A DNA stretch of 64,000 bases. Origin: Chitinophagaceae bacterium (GTDB taxonomy: Bacteria > Bacteroidota > Bacteroidia > Chitinophagales > Chitinophagaceae). Shown one piece after another: positions 1 through 6,898 of the stretch (its first letter is position 1; every line of letters begins with the position of its first letter). Position numbers and translations under genes: made by a program. The stretch spans positions 2,581,001 through 2,645,000 of the forward strand of contig CP065012.1 in NCBI GenBank assembly GCA_016699815.1. The letters run 5' to 3'. A model generated the notes under the pieces. It did not search any database. It saw only the letters and a list, made by a program, of their open reading frames with translations, and was not told the DNA's origin.

Positions 1-164
1 TTTTCAAAATTTTCGGTATGCACTATTTTCCAGTCTTTTGCTTTTGCGGTAAAACCTTTATGGTGAGCGAGATGTTTGGCTAATCTAAATTGTACCTCTT
101 CCCCGGTAAACCCGATATAAAATTTATTGATTGCTTCGGAATAAAGTATATAAGTACTAAACAT
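1..164 (-). CDS. GIY-YIG nuclease family protein, array copy cut by window edge
   Basis: This is the N-terminal part of the same protein as the complete copies at 257, 607, 957 and 1306. The start ATG is at 164 and the frame is open to position 1. It contains the Y-I-L and F-Y-I-G-F-T segments that define the GIY-YIG core. The C-terminus lies outside the window. Copy identity with the others makes the assignment safe; whether it is expressed is unknown. Confidence 0.8.
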   Translation of the reverse strand, partial: MFSTYILYSEAINKFYIGFTGEEVQFRLAKHLAHHKGFTAKAKDWKIVHTENFE

Positions 165-199
165 AAAAAAGAGATTATCATTTGGGATAACCTCCTGTG

Positions 200-275
200 T
201 GGTGACCGCGTTAGGATTCAAACCTAAAACCTTCCCGACAGGTATGTCGGGATGCTCTATTGGGTTGCGCTACGC
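200..275 (-). other. tRNA-like segment with hairpin replacing the anticodon arm
   Basis: This segment matches the tRNA-Arg at 1599-1675 from the GCG end of its acceptor 5' strand through CCA. The acceptor 3' strand, T-arm, variable loop and most of the D-arm are kept. The anticodon stem-loop is replaced by an 8-bp perfect stem (TCCCGACA / TGTCGGGA) with loop TACC. The 5' half of the acceptor stem is lost, so it cannot be a standard tRNA. It carries the stop codon of the nuclease ORF at 257. Confidence 0.75.
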
Positions 276-514
276 CTTATTAAATTCCATATACGTTCAG
301 CGTTTTTCCAGCCTTTAATTTGTTTTTCTCTGGTTTGTGCTTGTAGCTTATTTTCAAAATTTTCGGTATGCACTATTTTCCAGTCTTTTGCTTTTGCGGT
401 AAAACCTTTATGGTGAGCGAGATGTTTGGCTAATCTAAATTGTACCTCTTCCCCGGTAAACCCGATATAAAATTTATTGATTGCTTCGGAATAAAGTATA
501 TAAGTACTAAACAT
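257..514 (-). CDS. GIY-YIG nuclease family protein (array copy)
   Basis: An 85-residue protein that is essentially one GIY-YIG domain of the small UPF0213/YhbQ-like type. Visible features are Y5, Y16-I17-G18, R27, H31, E51 and the R62-E63-K64 helix, which match the fold's conserved positions. Such domains cut one DNA strand using the Tyr, Arg and Glu residues; activity here is inferred. A frame from a TTG inside the upstream tRNA-like T-loop is also open (104 aa), but the copy at 957 has a 1-base deletion that breaks that extension, so the ATG at 514 is preferred. The last five codons lie within the next tRNA-like segment. Confidence 0.8.
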   Translation of the reverse strand: MFSTYILYSEAINKFYIGFTGEEVQFRLAKHLAHHKGFTAKAKDWKIVHTENFENKLQAQTREKQIKGWKNAERIWNLIRRSATQ

Positions 515-549
515 AAAAAAGAGATTATCATTTGGGATAACCTCCTGTG

Positions 550-625
550 TGGTGACCGCGTTAGGATTCAAACCTAAAACCTTCCCGACAGGTATGTCGG
601 GATGCTCTATTGGGTTGCGCTACGC
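550..625 (-). other. tRNA-like segment with hairpin replacing the anticodon arm
   Basis: Second visible copy, identical to 200-275. It lies between the nuclease ORFs at 607-864 (upstream on the minus strand) and 257-514. The D-stem has a T-to-G change relative to the intact tRNA that breaks one pair, and the D-loop G18 is a C. Confidence 0.75.
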
Positions 626-864
626 CTTATTAAATTCCATATACGTTCAGCGTTTTTCCAGCCTTTAATTTGTTTTTCTCTGGTTTGTGCTTGTAGCTTA
701 TTTTCAAAATTTTCGGTATGCACTATTTTCCAGTCTTTTGCTTTTGCGGTAAAACCTTTATGGTGAGCGAGATGTTTGGCTAATCTAAATTGTACCTCTT
801 CCCCGGTAAACCCGATATAAAATTTATTGATTGCTTCGGAATAAAGTATATAAGTACTAAACAT
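607..864 (-). CDS. GIY-YIG nuclease family protein (array copy)
   Basis: Identical in sequence to the copy at 257-514: an 85-residue stand-alone GIY-YIG domain starting at the ATG at 864. Its stop codon TAG falls in the D-arm region of the following tRNA-like segment (550-625), and its 5' leader starts right after the CCA of the preceding one (900-975). Gene and tRNA-like sequence therefore form one continuous unit with almost no free spacer on the C-terminal side. Confidence 0.8.
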   Translation of the reverse strand: MFSTYILYSEAINKFYIGFTGEEVQFRLAKHLAHHKGFTAKAKDWKIVHTENFENKLQAQTREKQIKGWKNAERIWNLIRRSATQ

Positions 865-899
865 AAAAAAGAGATTATCATTTGGGATAACCTCCTGTG

Positions 900-975
900 T
901 GGTGACCGCGTTAGGATTCAAACCTAAAACCTTCCCGACAGGTATGTCGGGATGCTCTATTGGGTTGCGCTACGC
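900..975 (-). other. tRNA-like segment with hairpin replacing the anticodon arm
   Basis: Third visible copy, identical to 200-275. It contains the terminal codons and stop of the nuclease ORF at 957-1214 and precedes the ORF at 607-864. Confidence 0.75.
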
Positions 976-1214
976 CTTATTAAATTCCATATACGTTCAG
1001 CGTTTTTCCAGCCTTTAATTTGTTTTTCTCTGGTTTGTGCTTGTAGCTTATTTTCAAAATTTTCGGTATGCACTATTTTCCAGTCTTTTGCTTTTGCGGT
1101 AAAACCTTTATGGTGAGCGAGATGTTTGGCTAATCTAAATTGTACCTCTTCCCCGGTAAACCCGATATAAAATTTATTGATTGCTTCGGAATAAAGTATA
1201 TAAGTACTAAACAT
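957..1214 (-). CDS. GIY-YIG nuclease family protein (array copy with leader indel)
   Basis: The same 85-residue GIY-YIG protein. Its leader has five T residues instead of six before the ATG at 1214. The deletion throws the upstream TTG frame out of register but leaves the ATG frame untouched. This is the only visible difference among the copies, and it supports the ATG as the real start. The C-terminal residues after R80 are again encoded by tRNA-like sequence. Confidence 0.8.
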   Translation of the reverse strand: MFSTYILYSEAINKFYIGFTGEEVQFRLAKHLAHHKGFTAKAKDWKIVHTENFENKLQAQTREKQIKGWKNAERIWNLIRRSATQ

Positions 1215-1248
1215 AAAAAGAGATTATCATTTGGGATAACCTCCTGTG

Positions 1249-1324
1249 TGGTGACCGCGTTAGGATTCAAACCTAAAACCTTCCCGACAGGTATGTCGGG
1301 ATGCTCTATTGGGTTGCGCTACGC
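1249..1324 (-). other. tRNA-like segment with hairpin replacing the anticodon arm
   Basis: Copy closest to the intact tRNA. It contains the last codons and stop of the ORF at 1306-1563 and leads into the ORF at 957-1214, the one with the leader deletion. The retained T-arm and acceptor 3' strand could form a substrate for tRNA 3'-end processing; this is an inference. Confidence 0.75.
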
Positions 1325-1563
1325 CTTATTAAATTCCATATACGTTCAGCGTTTTTCCAGCCTTTAATTTGTTTTTCTCTGGTTTGTGCTTGTAGCTTAT
1401 TTTCAAAATTTTCGGTATGCACTATTTTCCAGTCTTTTGCTTTTGCGGTAAAACCTTTATGGTGAGCGAGATGTTTGGCTAATCTAAATTGTACCTCTTC
1501 CCCGGTAAACCCGATATAAAATTTATTGATTGCTTCGGAATAAAGTATATAAGTACTAAACAT
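1306..1563 (-). CDS. GIY-YIG nuclease family protein (tRNA-proximal array copy)
   Basis: First copy downstream of the intact tRNA-Arg. The CCA of the tRNA ends at 1599 and the ATG lies 35 bases further on, so the gene is probably transcribed from the tRNA promoter. An AGGAGG-like tract follows the CCA but sits about 26 bases before the ATG, too far for a classical ribosome site, and this phylum rarely uses one. The protein is identical to the other copies. The role could be homing or array maintenance, or a domesticated repair nuclease; neither can be decided from sequence. Confidence 0.8.
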   Translation of the reverse strand: MFSTYILYSEAINKFYIGFTGEEVQFRLAKHLAHHKGFTAKAKDWKIVHTENFENKLQAQTREKQIKGWKNAERIWNLIRRSATQ

Positions 1564-1598
1564 AAAAAAGAGATTATCATTTGGGATAACCTCCTGTG

Positions 1599-1675
1599 TG
1601 GTGACCGCGTTAGGATTCAAACCTAAAACCTTCTGATCCGTAGTCAGATGCTCTATTCAGTTGAGCTACGCAGCC
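1599..1675 (-). tRNA. tRNA-Arg (anticodon ACG), divergent
   Basis: The cloverleaf folds fully: acceptor GGCTGCG / CGCGGTC with two G-T wobbles, D-stem GCTC/GAGC, anticodon stem TCTGA/TCAGA with loop CTACGGA (anticodon ACG), a 5-nt variable loop, T-stem TTAGG/CCTAA, discriminator A and encoded CCA. Two normally invariant elbow positions are changed: the second D-loop G (G19) is A and T-loop C56 is T, which would keep pairing as A19-U56. It may be a second, element-associated tRNA-Arg rather than the main one. Confidence 0.9.
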
Positions 1676-1687
1676 ATTTTTGGACAG

Positions 1688-1695
1688 CAAAGATA
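1688..1695 (-). promoter_or_regulatory. -7 promoter element of tRNA-Arg and array
   Basis: TATCTTTG on the minus strand matches the Bacteroidota TAnnTTTG element and lies 12 bases upstream of the mature tRNA 5' end, the expected distance. No clear -33 TTG is seen. Transcription from here would enter the GIY-YIG array. Confidence 0.55.
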
Positions 1696-1717
1696 AAACA
1701 AAATCTCTTTGCTTTTG

Positions 1718-2830
1718 TTATAATCCGGCTAAAAAATTCTCATGTATGTGTTTTACTACCGAAGGCAGGCTGCCGGTTTCTTCATATACTTTAAGCTGCC
1801 TGTCGGCGCCGGTTCCTTGCTCCAATATTTTATGTACATGGCTTATATAGTGCTGGCTGCCCAAATGAGGTACTACATCACTCACAAAATCAAGTAATTC
1901 ATAAATAAGCACCCTGGTATTCACTTCAGATTCTTTCCCAAAATCTATCATACTGCCTTCAATACCATAACGGCTGGCCCGCCATTTATTTTCATTTACG
2001 AGGTTTCTGGGATAGATTATAAAATTAAGATTCTGTGTTCTGAGCTTGTACAATTTTGCACAAATAGCCTGGAACAATGCTGCAATAGTAATAGTTTCCT
2101 GCACCGTCATAGGGATATCACAAACCCTGAACTCAACCGTATTAAAAAACGGGTGTACCCTTAAATCCCACCATATTTTCTTTGCATTATCAATACAATT
2201 GGTTTTAATTAATAATTTTACATAGTTGTCATAAGCTTCTATGCTTTCAAAAAAATCGGGTATGCCGGTTCGTGGAAATTTGTCAAATACCTTGGTGCGA
2301 AAACTTTTATACCCGGTTTTTCGGCCTTCCCAAAATGGTGAGTTGGTGCTAAGTGCATAAATATGCGGTAAAAAATATCGGGCCGAGTTGGCAATATGAA
2401 TAGCCATTTCACGGGTTTCCATGCCTACATGCACATGCAAGCCAAAAATAAGGTTGCTGCGTGCCGCCTCCTGCAATTCATTTACAATTTCATTGTAGCG
2501 TACATGCTCCGTAATCATTTGGCTTTCCCAATGGCTAAAGGGATGCGTGCCACTTGCGCCTACCCATAGGTCTAAATCTTCAGCAATACTGCTAATGGTT
2601 TTGCGGAGTGTGGCTACATCAATAAAAGCTTCATCTACATCGGCACAAATGTCGGTACCTACTTCTACAACGGCCTGGTGCATTTCTGCTTTTACTTTAT
2701 CCTTAATAATTTTTTGACCTTCCTGTACAATTTTCTGGTCGTGGCTTTTTAATTCACAGGTTTTAGGGTCAAGTACCATGTATTCTTCTTCAACACCAAG
2801 GGTAAAATGCTTGTAAGAAATATTTGCCAT
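1718..2830 (-). CDS. ybdK: Carboxylate-amine ligase, YbdK/GCS2 family
   Basis: A 370-residue protein of the usual YbdK length (about 370). The N-terminal G-V-E-E-E-Y motif (about residues 12-17) and the H-V-H-V-G-M strand are signatures of the glutamate-cysteine ligase 2 fold, which activates a carboxylate with ATP and couples it to an amine. E. coli YbdK has only weak gamma-glutamylcysteine synthetase activity, so the true substrate is uncertain. It is followed on the minus strand by tRNA-Arg and preceded by the ATP-grasp gene at 2925, 94 bp away and probably in the same operon. Together they suggest synthesis or tailoring of a small peptide-like metabolite. Confidence 0.88.
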   Translation of the reverse strand: MANISYKHFTLGVEEEYMVLDPKTCELKSHDQKIVQEGQKIIKDKVKAEMHQAVVEVGTDICADVDEAFIDVATLRKTISSIAEDLDLWVGASGTHPFSHWESQMITEHVRYNEIVNELQEAARSNLIFGLHVHVGMETREMAIHIANSARYFLPHIYALSTNSPFWEGRKTGYKSFRTKVFDKFPRTGIPDFFESIEAYDNYVKLLIKTNCIDNAKKIWWDLRVHPFFNTVEFRVCDIPMTVQETITIAALFQAICAKLYKLRTQNLNFIIYPRNLVNENKWRASRYGIEGSMIDFGKESEVNTRVLIYELLDFVSDVVPHLGSQHYISHVHKILEQGTGADRQLKVYEETGSLPSVVKHIHENFLAGL

Positions 2831-2924
2831 TTATATTAGTTGAAAGTGGATAATTGAAACTGGAAAGAGTAGCGTAACATTAATTTAGTAAATGATACAT
2901 GATACCTTTCACATTATACTGTAA

Positions 2925-3878
2925 TTAAAAAAGTTTTTGTTTGTTGCTACTTCTTTTTATGTATTCTCCCCAGGTAAGGTTATCGGCGCCCTCTACATGG
3001 GCTTGTGCTTTTTCAATGGCATAAGTTGCTGCGGTTTCCACCACCCAGTCAAAATTTTCCTGTCCTACACTGGTTACTTCCGCATCTGGGGCAGGGTTGC
3101 AAAAATCAATGGCATACGGTACGCCATTGCGTAAGGCCAGTTCTACGGTATTAAAATCGTAGCCCAGGTAGCGGCAAATACGCAGCACAATATCTTCCAT
3201 TAATTTATAACTTTCTGGCGAAGGGGAGAAGTCGGCCACATAGCGCAGGTGATGTGGGTTGCGGGGCTCGTAAGGCATAATGCGTACATATTTTCCGCCA
3301 ATGCAATAACAGCGATAATACTCTTCAAATTTAATTTCTTCCTGCAGCATCATCACCAATTGTTCTGTTTCGGCATGTTTTTCAAAAAATTCATCCATGC
3401 TGTTTAACTGGTAAACACTTTTCCATCCGCCGCCGGCAAAAGGCTTCATGTAAGCAGGGAAACCAATGTACTTAAAAATACCGTCCCAATCCAAAGGATA
3501 ACCAAGGTTGCTGAACGATTCGGCTGAAGTATCGGGTGGCAAATCCCTTGAAGGTAATATAACCGTTTTAGGAACAGGTACGCCAATTTTTGTTGCAAGG
3601 CAATTATTAAAAAATTTTTCATCTGCACTCCACCAAAATGGATTATTGATAACTGCTGTGCCGCACAATGCGGCGTTTTTTAAATAAGCCCTGTAAAAGG
3701 GAACATCCTGGCTGATGCGGTCAAATATTACAGCATATTCAGTTTGTTCGCCCTGCATTACTTTGTCTATTCTTACTGCTTCTGCTACTATACCCGGTAC
3801 CGCTTTACTGTTTACCCTTTCTACAAAAGCATCCGGAAAGCTTCTTTCTTTACCGAATAACATTCCTATTTTCTTCAT
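2925..3878 (-). CDS. ATP-grasp domain protein (RimK-like ligase)
   Basis: A 317-residue protein with an ATP-grasp layout. There is a preATP-grasp region with strand V-I-F-D-R, a nucleotide-binding segment Y-M-K-P-F-A-G-G-G (about 142-150), and a C-terminal metal-binding D-F-C-N-P strand (about 258-262). Enzymes of this fold join a carboxylate to an amine or thiol via an acyl phosphate. It lies directly upstream of the YbdK-like ligase and divergent from an esterase. The shared neighbourhood supports a common pathway whose product cannot be named. Confidence 0.85.
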   Translation of the reverse strand: MKKIGMLFGKERSFPDAFVERVNSKAVPGIVAEAVRIDKVMQGEQTEYAVIFDRISQDVPFYRAYLKNAALCGTAVINNPFWWSADEKFFNNCLATKIGVPVPKTVILPSRDLPPDTSAESFSNLGYPLDWDGIFKYIGFPAYMKPFAGGGWKSVYQLNSMDEFFEKHAETEQLVMMLQEEIKFEEYYRCYCIGGKYVRIMPYEPRNPHHLRYVADFSPSPESYKLMEDIVLRICRYLGYDFNTVELALRNGVPYAIDFCNPAPDAEVTSVGQENFDWVVETAATYAIEKAQAHVEGADNLTWGEYIKRSSNKQKLF

Positions 3879-4016
3879 AATAAATATTTAATTGATGATA
3901 AAATTAATTTGTGGCTCTGCTATTCAAATATATTTTGTACCTGCCAATAAAACAAAAATGTTTTGTTTTTTGCCAAAAGACTGGCATCTTATGCAAGCTT
4001 TACCTATTTTTGGGCT

Positions 4017-4847
4017 ATGACCCTGTTAAAAAGCACCGAAGAGGCTTTGATTGTTACGCAACATCTTTACTATTCCCTGTACCTCGAAAGGGAAGTAATT
4101 ATTGACTGTTATATTCCGGCCGGCATACCTAGCCTTAATAACATAAGCCTTATTTTGATTAATGACGGGCAAGACCTTCCCAAAATGCCATTTGATGCAA
4201 TGTTGGGCTCCCTCATTCGAACTAAAGAAATTGAACCCATTTTTTGTGTAGGCATACATTGTTCCACCGACCGAAAAAACGAATATGGTACAGCAAGGTT
4301 TTTGGATTATAAAGGCCGTGGCGCAAAAGCACATTTATATACCGCATTTATTATGCTGGAACTGCTGCCTTTTTTAAGAAAAGAATACCGCATAAATTCA
4401 TTTAAAGACAAATCCTTTGCCGGGTTTTCGCTGGGTGGGCTTTGTGCATTGGATATTGTGTGGAACCAGCATTACGAATTTCGATTTGCTGCTGTATTTA
4501 GCGGCTCGCTATGGTGGCGTGATAAAAGCCACCTGGATAAAGGTTTTGATGAGAATATAAACCGCATAATGCAAAAGCAAATCAGGGAAGGCAGCTATAA
4601 TCCATGGTTAAAATTTTTTTTTGAGGTAGGTACACTCGATGAAACAGAAGACCGCAACAGCAATGGCGTTATTGATTCAATTGACGATACCTGTGCAACT
4701 ATTGATGAATTGGTTAAAAAAGGGTACAGCAGCAAAACAGATATTCAATACCTGGAACTTAAAGATGGCAGGCACGATGTGGCAACCTGGGCAAGGGCTT
4801 TCCCGGAATTTTTTAAATGGATTTGGGGAACTTCAATTCGCAAATAA
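4017..4847 (+). CDS. Esterase, alpha/beta-hydrolase fold (esterase D / Fes-like)
   Basis: About 276 residues from the ATG at 4017; an upstream in-frame ATG at 3963 would add 18 residues unlike the family. The nucleophile elbow G-F-S-L-G-G, the D of the C-terminal D-E-T-E-D segment and H in D-G-R-H-D form a plausible catalytic triad. No signal peptide is seen, so it is probably cytoplasmic. It is transcribed divergently from the ATP-grasp/YbdK pair and shares a 138-bp intergenic region with it. It may release the pathway product or a protecting ester; that role is inferred. Confidence 0.82.
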   Translation: MTLLKSTEEALIVTQHLYYSLYLEREVIIDCYIPAGIPSLNNISLILINDGQDLPKMPFDAMLGSLIRTKEIEPIFCVGIHCSTDRKNEYGTARFLDYKGRGAKAHLYTAFIMLELLPFLRKEYRINSFKDKSFAGFSLGGLCALDIVWNQHYEFRFAAVFSGSLWWRDKSHLDKGFDENINRIMQKQIREGSYNPWLKFFFEVGTLDETEDRNSNGVIDSIDDTCATIDELVKKGYSSKTDIQYLELKDGRHDVATWARAFPEFFKWIWGTSIRK

Positions 4848-4871
4848 CTCTTTCCGTTAAACTTCAACTCA

Positions 4872-4900
4872 AAAAGCCGCCAAGTAATGTGGCGGCTTTT
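4872..4900. terminator. Bidirectional hairpin terminator
   Basis: A perfect 10-bp stem AAAAGCCGCC / GGCGGCTTTT with a 9-nt loop gives a T-tract on either strand. It sits between the stops of the convergent genes ending at 4847 and 4925. Confidence 0.85.
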
Positions 4901-4924
4901 ATATAATACAAAAAAAATAGAGGG

Positions 4925-5998
4925 TTATTTTAAAACCGCATTCAGCTTGTTTTCTAATGCAGCGCCTCGCAGGTTTTTGCCAATTACATTTCCATTAGGG
5001 TCGAGTAAAAAACTTTGCGGTATGCTATTAATGCCAAATTGCTGTGCAACCGCATTTCCCCAGCCTTTAAGGTCGCTTACCTGCGTCCAGTTTAAACCGT
5101 CTTCTGCTACCGCATCCAGCCACTTTTGTTTTTCTTTATCGAGCGACACACCGAATATGGTAAAATTTTTATCTTTAAAAGCAGCAAAGCTCCTTACCAG
5201 GTTGGGGTTTTCTGCACGGCATGGCCTGCACCAACTTGCCCAAAAATCTACCAGCACATATTTTCCTTTAAAAGAGGATAACGATATTTTATTGCCATCT
5301 TTATCTTCCTGCGAAAAATCGGCTAATGGTTTACCAATGGGAAACTTCTTTTCTTCTGCAATAATTTGGGAAATATAATTTCCAACCGGAGATGTTCTTA
5401 CTGCCTGGGTAAAAGAATTAAAAATTTCTTCTACTTTTATGGCATCGTTATTTATTTGAAAATGGCGGTACAAGGCCAATGGTGAAACATAAGACCCAGG
5501 GTGCGATTTTGTAAAATTTTCAAGTACATCACTTGCTTTAGCCGTTGTGGCAGCATCGTAGCGGCCCTGCTGGTTTATTAAACCTTCATAAGGTTTGGTA
5601 ACTTTTAAGTAGTCCATAAACTCGGTATGAGAAGCAGAGCCTGTTACCGTAGCATTTTGAACAGAATCCCGGTAGGTAGATAAATGAATTGTGCTGTTGT
5701 CTAAAAAAAGTGTAATATATTTTTGTTCATTATTAAAATTTATTAACCGCACATCGGGAAATGGCATTTTGCCCGATAATAAAAACTTGCCTGCTTTAAG
5801 CGTTGCCGAAGCTTCGGGCTGGCCGCTATTGGGGTTAAGTAAATTTACCAATGTACCATCTTCATACCCTTTTACCGTTCCGTTAATTGTAAATCCCGAT
5901 TGATTAACTGCTATGTCTTTGGATTTTATTTTTGTAGTTGCAGTTTGTGCAAAACTTGTAAAAGGTAAAATTGCCAGGAGGAGTAAATATTTTTTCAT
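4925..5998 (-). CDS. TlpA-like thioredoxin with N-terminal DUF4369 domain
   Basis: 357 residues from the ATG at 5998, which begins a typical signal peptide ending T-S-F-A-Q. An N-terminal beta-rich DUF4369-type domain is followed by a thioredoxin/AhpC-TSA domain with the redox motif W-C-R-P-C and the cis-proline segment S-I-P-Q-S-F. In Bacteroidota these proteins are periplasmic or surface-attached thiol-disulfide oxidoreductases. It is monocistronic, with a strong terminator after it and a divergent gene upstream. The specific redox partner is unknown. Confidence 0.88.
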   Translation of the reverse strand: MKKYLLLLAILPFTSFAQTATTKIKSKDIAVNQSGFTINGTVKGYEDGTLVNLLNPNSGQPEASATLKAGKFLLSGKMPFPDVRLINFNNEQKYITLFLDNSTIHLSTYRDSVQNATVTGSASHTEFMDYLKVTKPYEGLINQQGRYDAATTAKASDVLENFTKSHPGSYVSPLALYRHFQINNDAIKVEEIFNSFTQAVRTSPVGNYISQIIAEEKKFPIGKPLADFSQEDKDGNKISLSSFKGKYVLVDFWASWCRPCRAENPNLVRSFAAFKDKNFTIFGVSLDKEKQKWLDAVAEDGLNWTQVSDLKGWGNAVAQQFGINSIPQSFLLDPNGNVIGKNLRGAALENKLNAVLK

Positions 5999-6168
5999 TA
6001 CTGAATAAATGTATTTTTTAAATTTAAATGTTTTGCAAGATAATGCCAAATATGTGTTTTTCCATAGTGTTTTGTAATAATTAACATCCTTCCATATATG
6101 TTAAAAACCCTGCATTTCAAAAAACAAAAACAAAAAATATTTAACTTGTAAGTTCTAAAACAATCAAA

Positions 6169-6807
6169 ATGATAATCACCATTTTTGGCGCCACTGGAAA
6201 GGTTGGGAAGCAAATTGTTAAAACTTTTTTAAATGAAGGCCATACGGTAAGGGCTTATGGCCGTAATGTTTTTACAGCAGCTTTTAGGGAAAATAAAAGT
6301 TTAGAACTGCTGCCCGGAACTTTATTTGATGAAGAGGCGGTATATAATGCCATTTTAGGAAGCGATGCTGTACTTTCTGTTATTGGCGGCGCAATGGATG
6401 GTACAGACAAAAGCCGCTCCCTGGGAATGAAAAATATTGTGCAGCAAATGCAAAGGGCAGGAGTGGATAGGATTATTAGTGTAGGCGGCTTGGGTATATT
6501 AGATGACCTTACAAAAGTAAATGGAGAATTGATGATGGACTCTGATAATTTTCCCCTGCACTTTTACAATGTTTCTAAGGAACACTTTGAAGCATACAAA
6601 CATCTTGCAGCCTCCAATTTAAAATGGACCTTACTTGGTGCACCTGAAATATTGTACGAAGGGCCTACCGGAATTTATACCACGGCTGCAAATCATCCGC
6701 CGGAAACAAATCATTACCACATTACTTCAGGCGATATTGCTTTGTTTATGGTAAATGAACTTAATAATAATGAGTTTGTAAGAGAAAGGGTGGGGATAAG
6801 TAATTAG
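6169..6807 (+). CDS. NAD(P)-binding Rossmann protein (NmrA/SDR-a type)
   Basis: A 212-residue protein with the N-terminal dinucleotide-binding motif I-F-G-A-T-G-K-V-G and the pattern of the NAD(P)H-binding family PF13460, including S-V-I-G-G and Y-N-V-S-K-E. These atypical short-chain dehydrogenases are often NADPH sensors or quinone/flavin reductases. No classical Tyr-x3-Lys active-site pairing is certain, although Y-N-V-S-K fits its spacing. Stand-alone gene; cytoplasmic. Confidence 0.82.
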   Translation: MIITIFGATGKVGKQIVKTFLNEGHTVRAYGRNVFTAAFRENKSLELLPGTLFDEEAVYNAILGSDAVLSVIGGAMDGTDKSRSLGMKNIVQQMQRAGVDRIISVGGLGILDDLTKVNGELMMDSDNFPLHFYNVSKEHFEAYKHLAASNLKWTLLGAPEILYEGPTGIYTTAANHPPETNHYHITSGDIALFMVNELNNNEFVRERVGISN

Positions 6808-6898
6808 TTGTTGAGTTGGTTGAAGTAAGAAATAGTTTGGAGCTTGGGGGATGTGGCTGTGGGCGTTGGTCATTCAACTTTCAAACTTCAACTAATTA
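6801..6898. repeat. Inverted repeat spanning two convergent stop codons
   Basis: TAATTAGTTG at 6801-6810 is exactly complementary to CAACTAATTA at 6889-6898, with weaker complementarity inside. The arms contain the stop codons of the NAD(P)-binding gene and of the transaldolase. It could act as a two-way transcription stop; the long loop makes this uncertain. Confidence 0.4.

Larger units (their letters stand above)
1..1633 (-). repeat. Tandem array of ~350-bp GIY-YIG/tRNA-like units
   Basis: Four complete nuclease ORFs and one cut by the left edge lie in direct tandem with a period of 350 bp; one interval is 349 bp. By eye the copies are identical except for one missing A in the A-run near 1214-1220. 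Each unit, read on the minus strand, is a GIY-YIG ORF followed by a tRNA-like segment. The array begins immediately 3' of an intact tRNA-Arg gene at 1599-1675, and homology to that tRNA stops in its anticodon arm near 1634. The array continues beyond position 1, so total copy number is unknown. Near-perfect identity implies recent amplification or gene conversion; assembly collapse or expansion cannot be excluded. Confidence 0.95.

Noticed and set aside
1140..1367. Plus-strand frame of 75 codons across an array unit
   Set aside because: It is antisense to the GIY-YIG gene and tRNA-like segment, arises from the single-base indel in one unit, and has no protein features.
1451..1587. Short out-of-frame hydrophobic peptide ORF beginning about 9 bases after an AGGAGG-like tract downstream of the tRNA CCA
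   Set aside because: Spacing to the tract is good, but the ORF overlaps the nuclease in another frame and is reduced to a few codons by the indel in the copy at 957, so there is no sign of selection for it.
1..1633. CRISPR array
   Set aside because: The repeat unit is about 350 bp, protein-coding and contiguous, with no unique spacers between short repeats.
4026..4334. Minus-strand ORF inside the esterase gene
   Set aside because: It is fully contained in a gene with clear catalytic motifs and has no recognisable protein pattern.
4887..5378. Plus-strand ORF opposite the TlpA-like gene
   Set aside because: It runs antisense to the thioredoxin domain and crosses the terminator region; its composition is unlike real proteins here.
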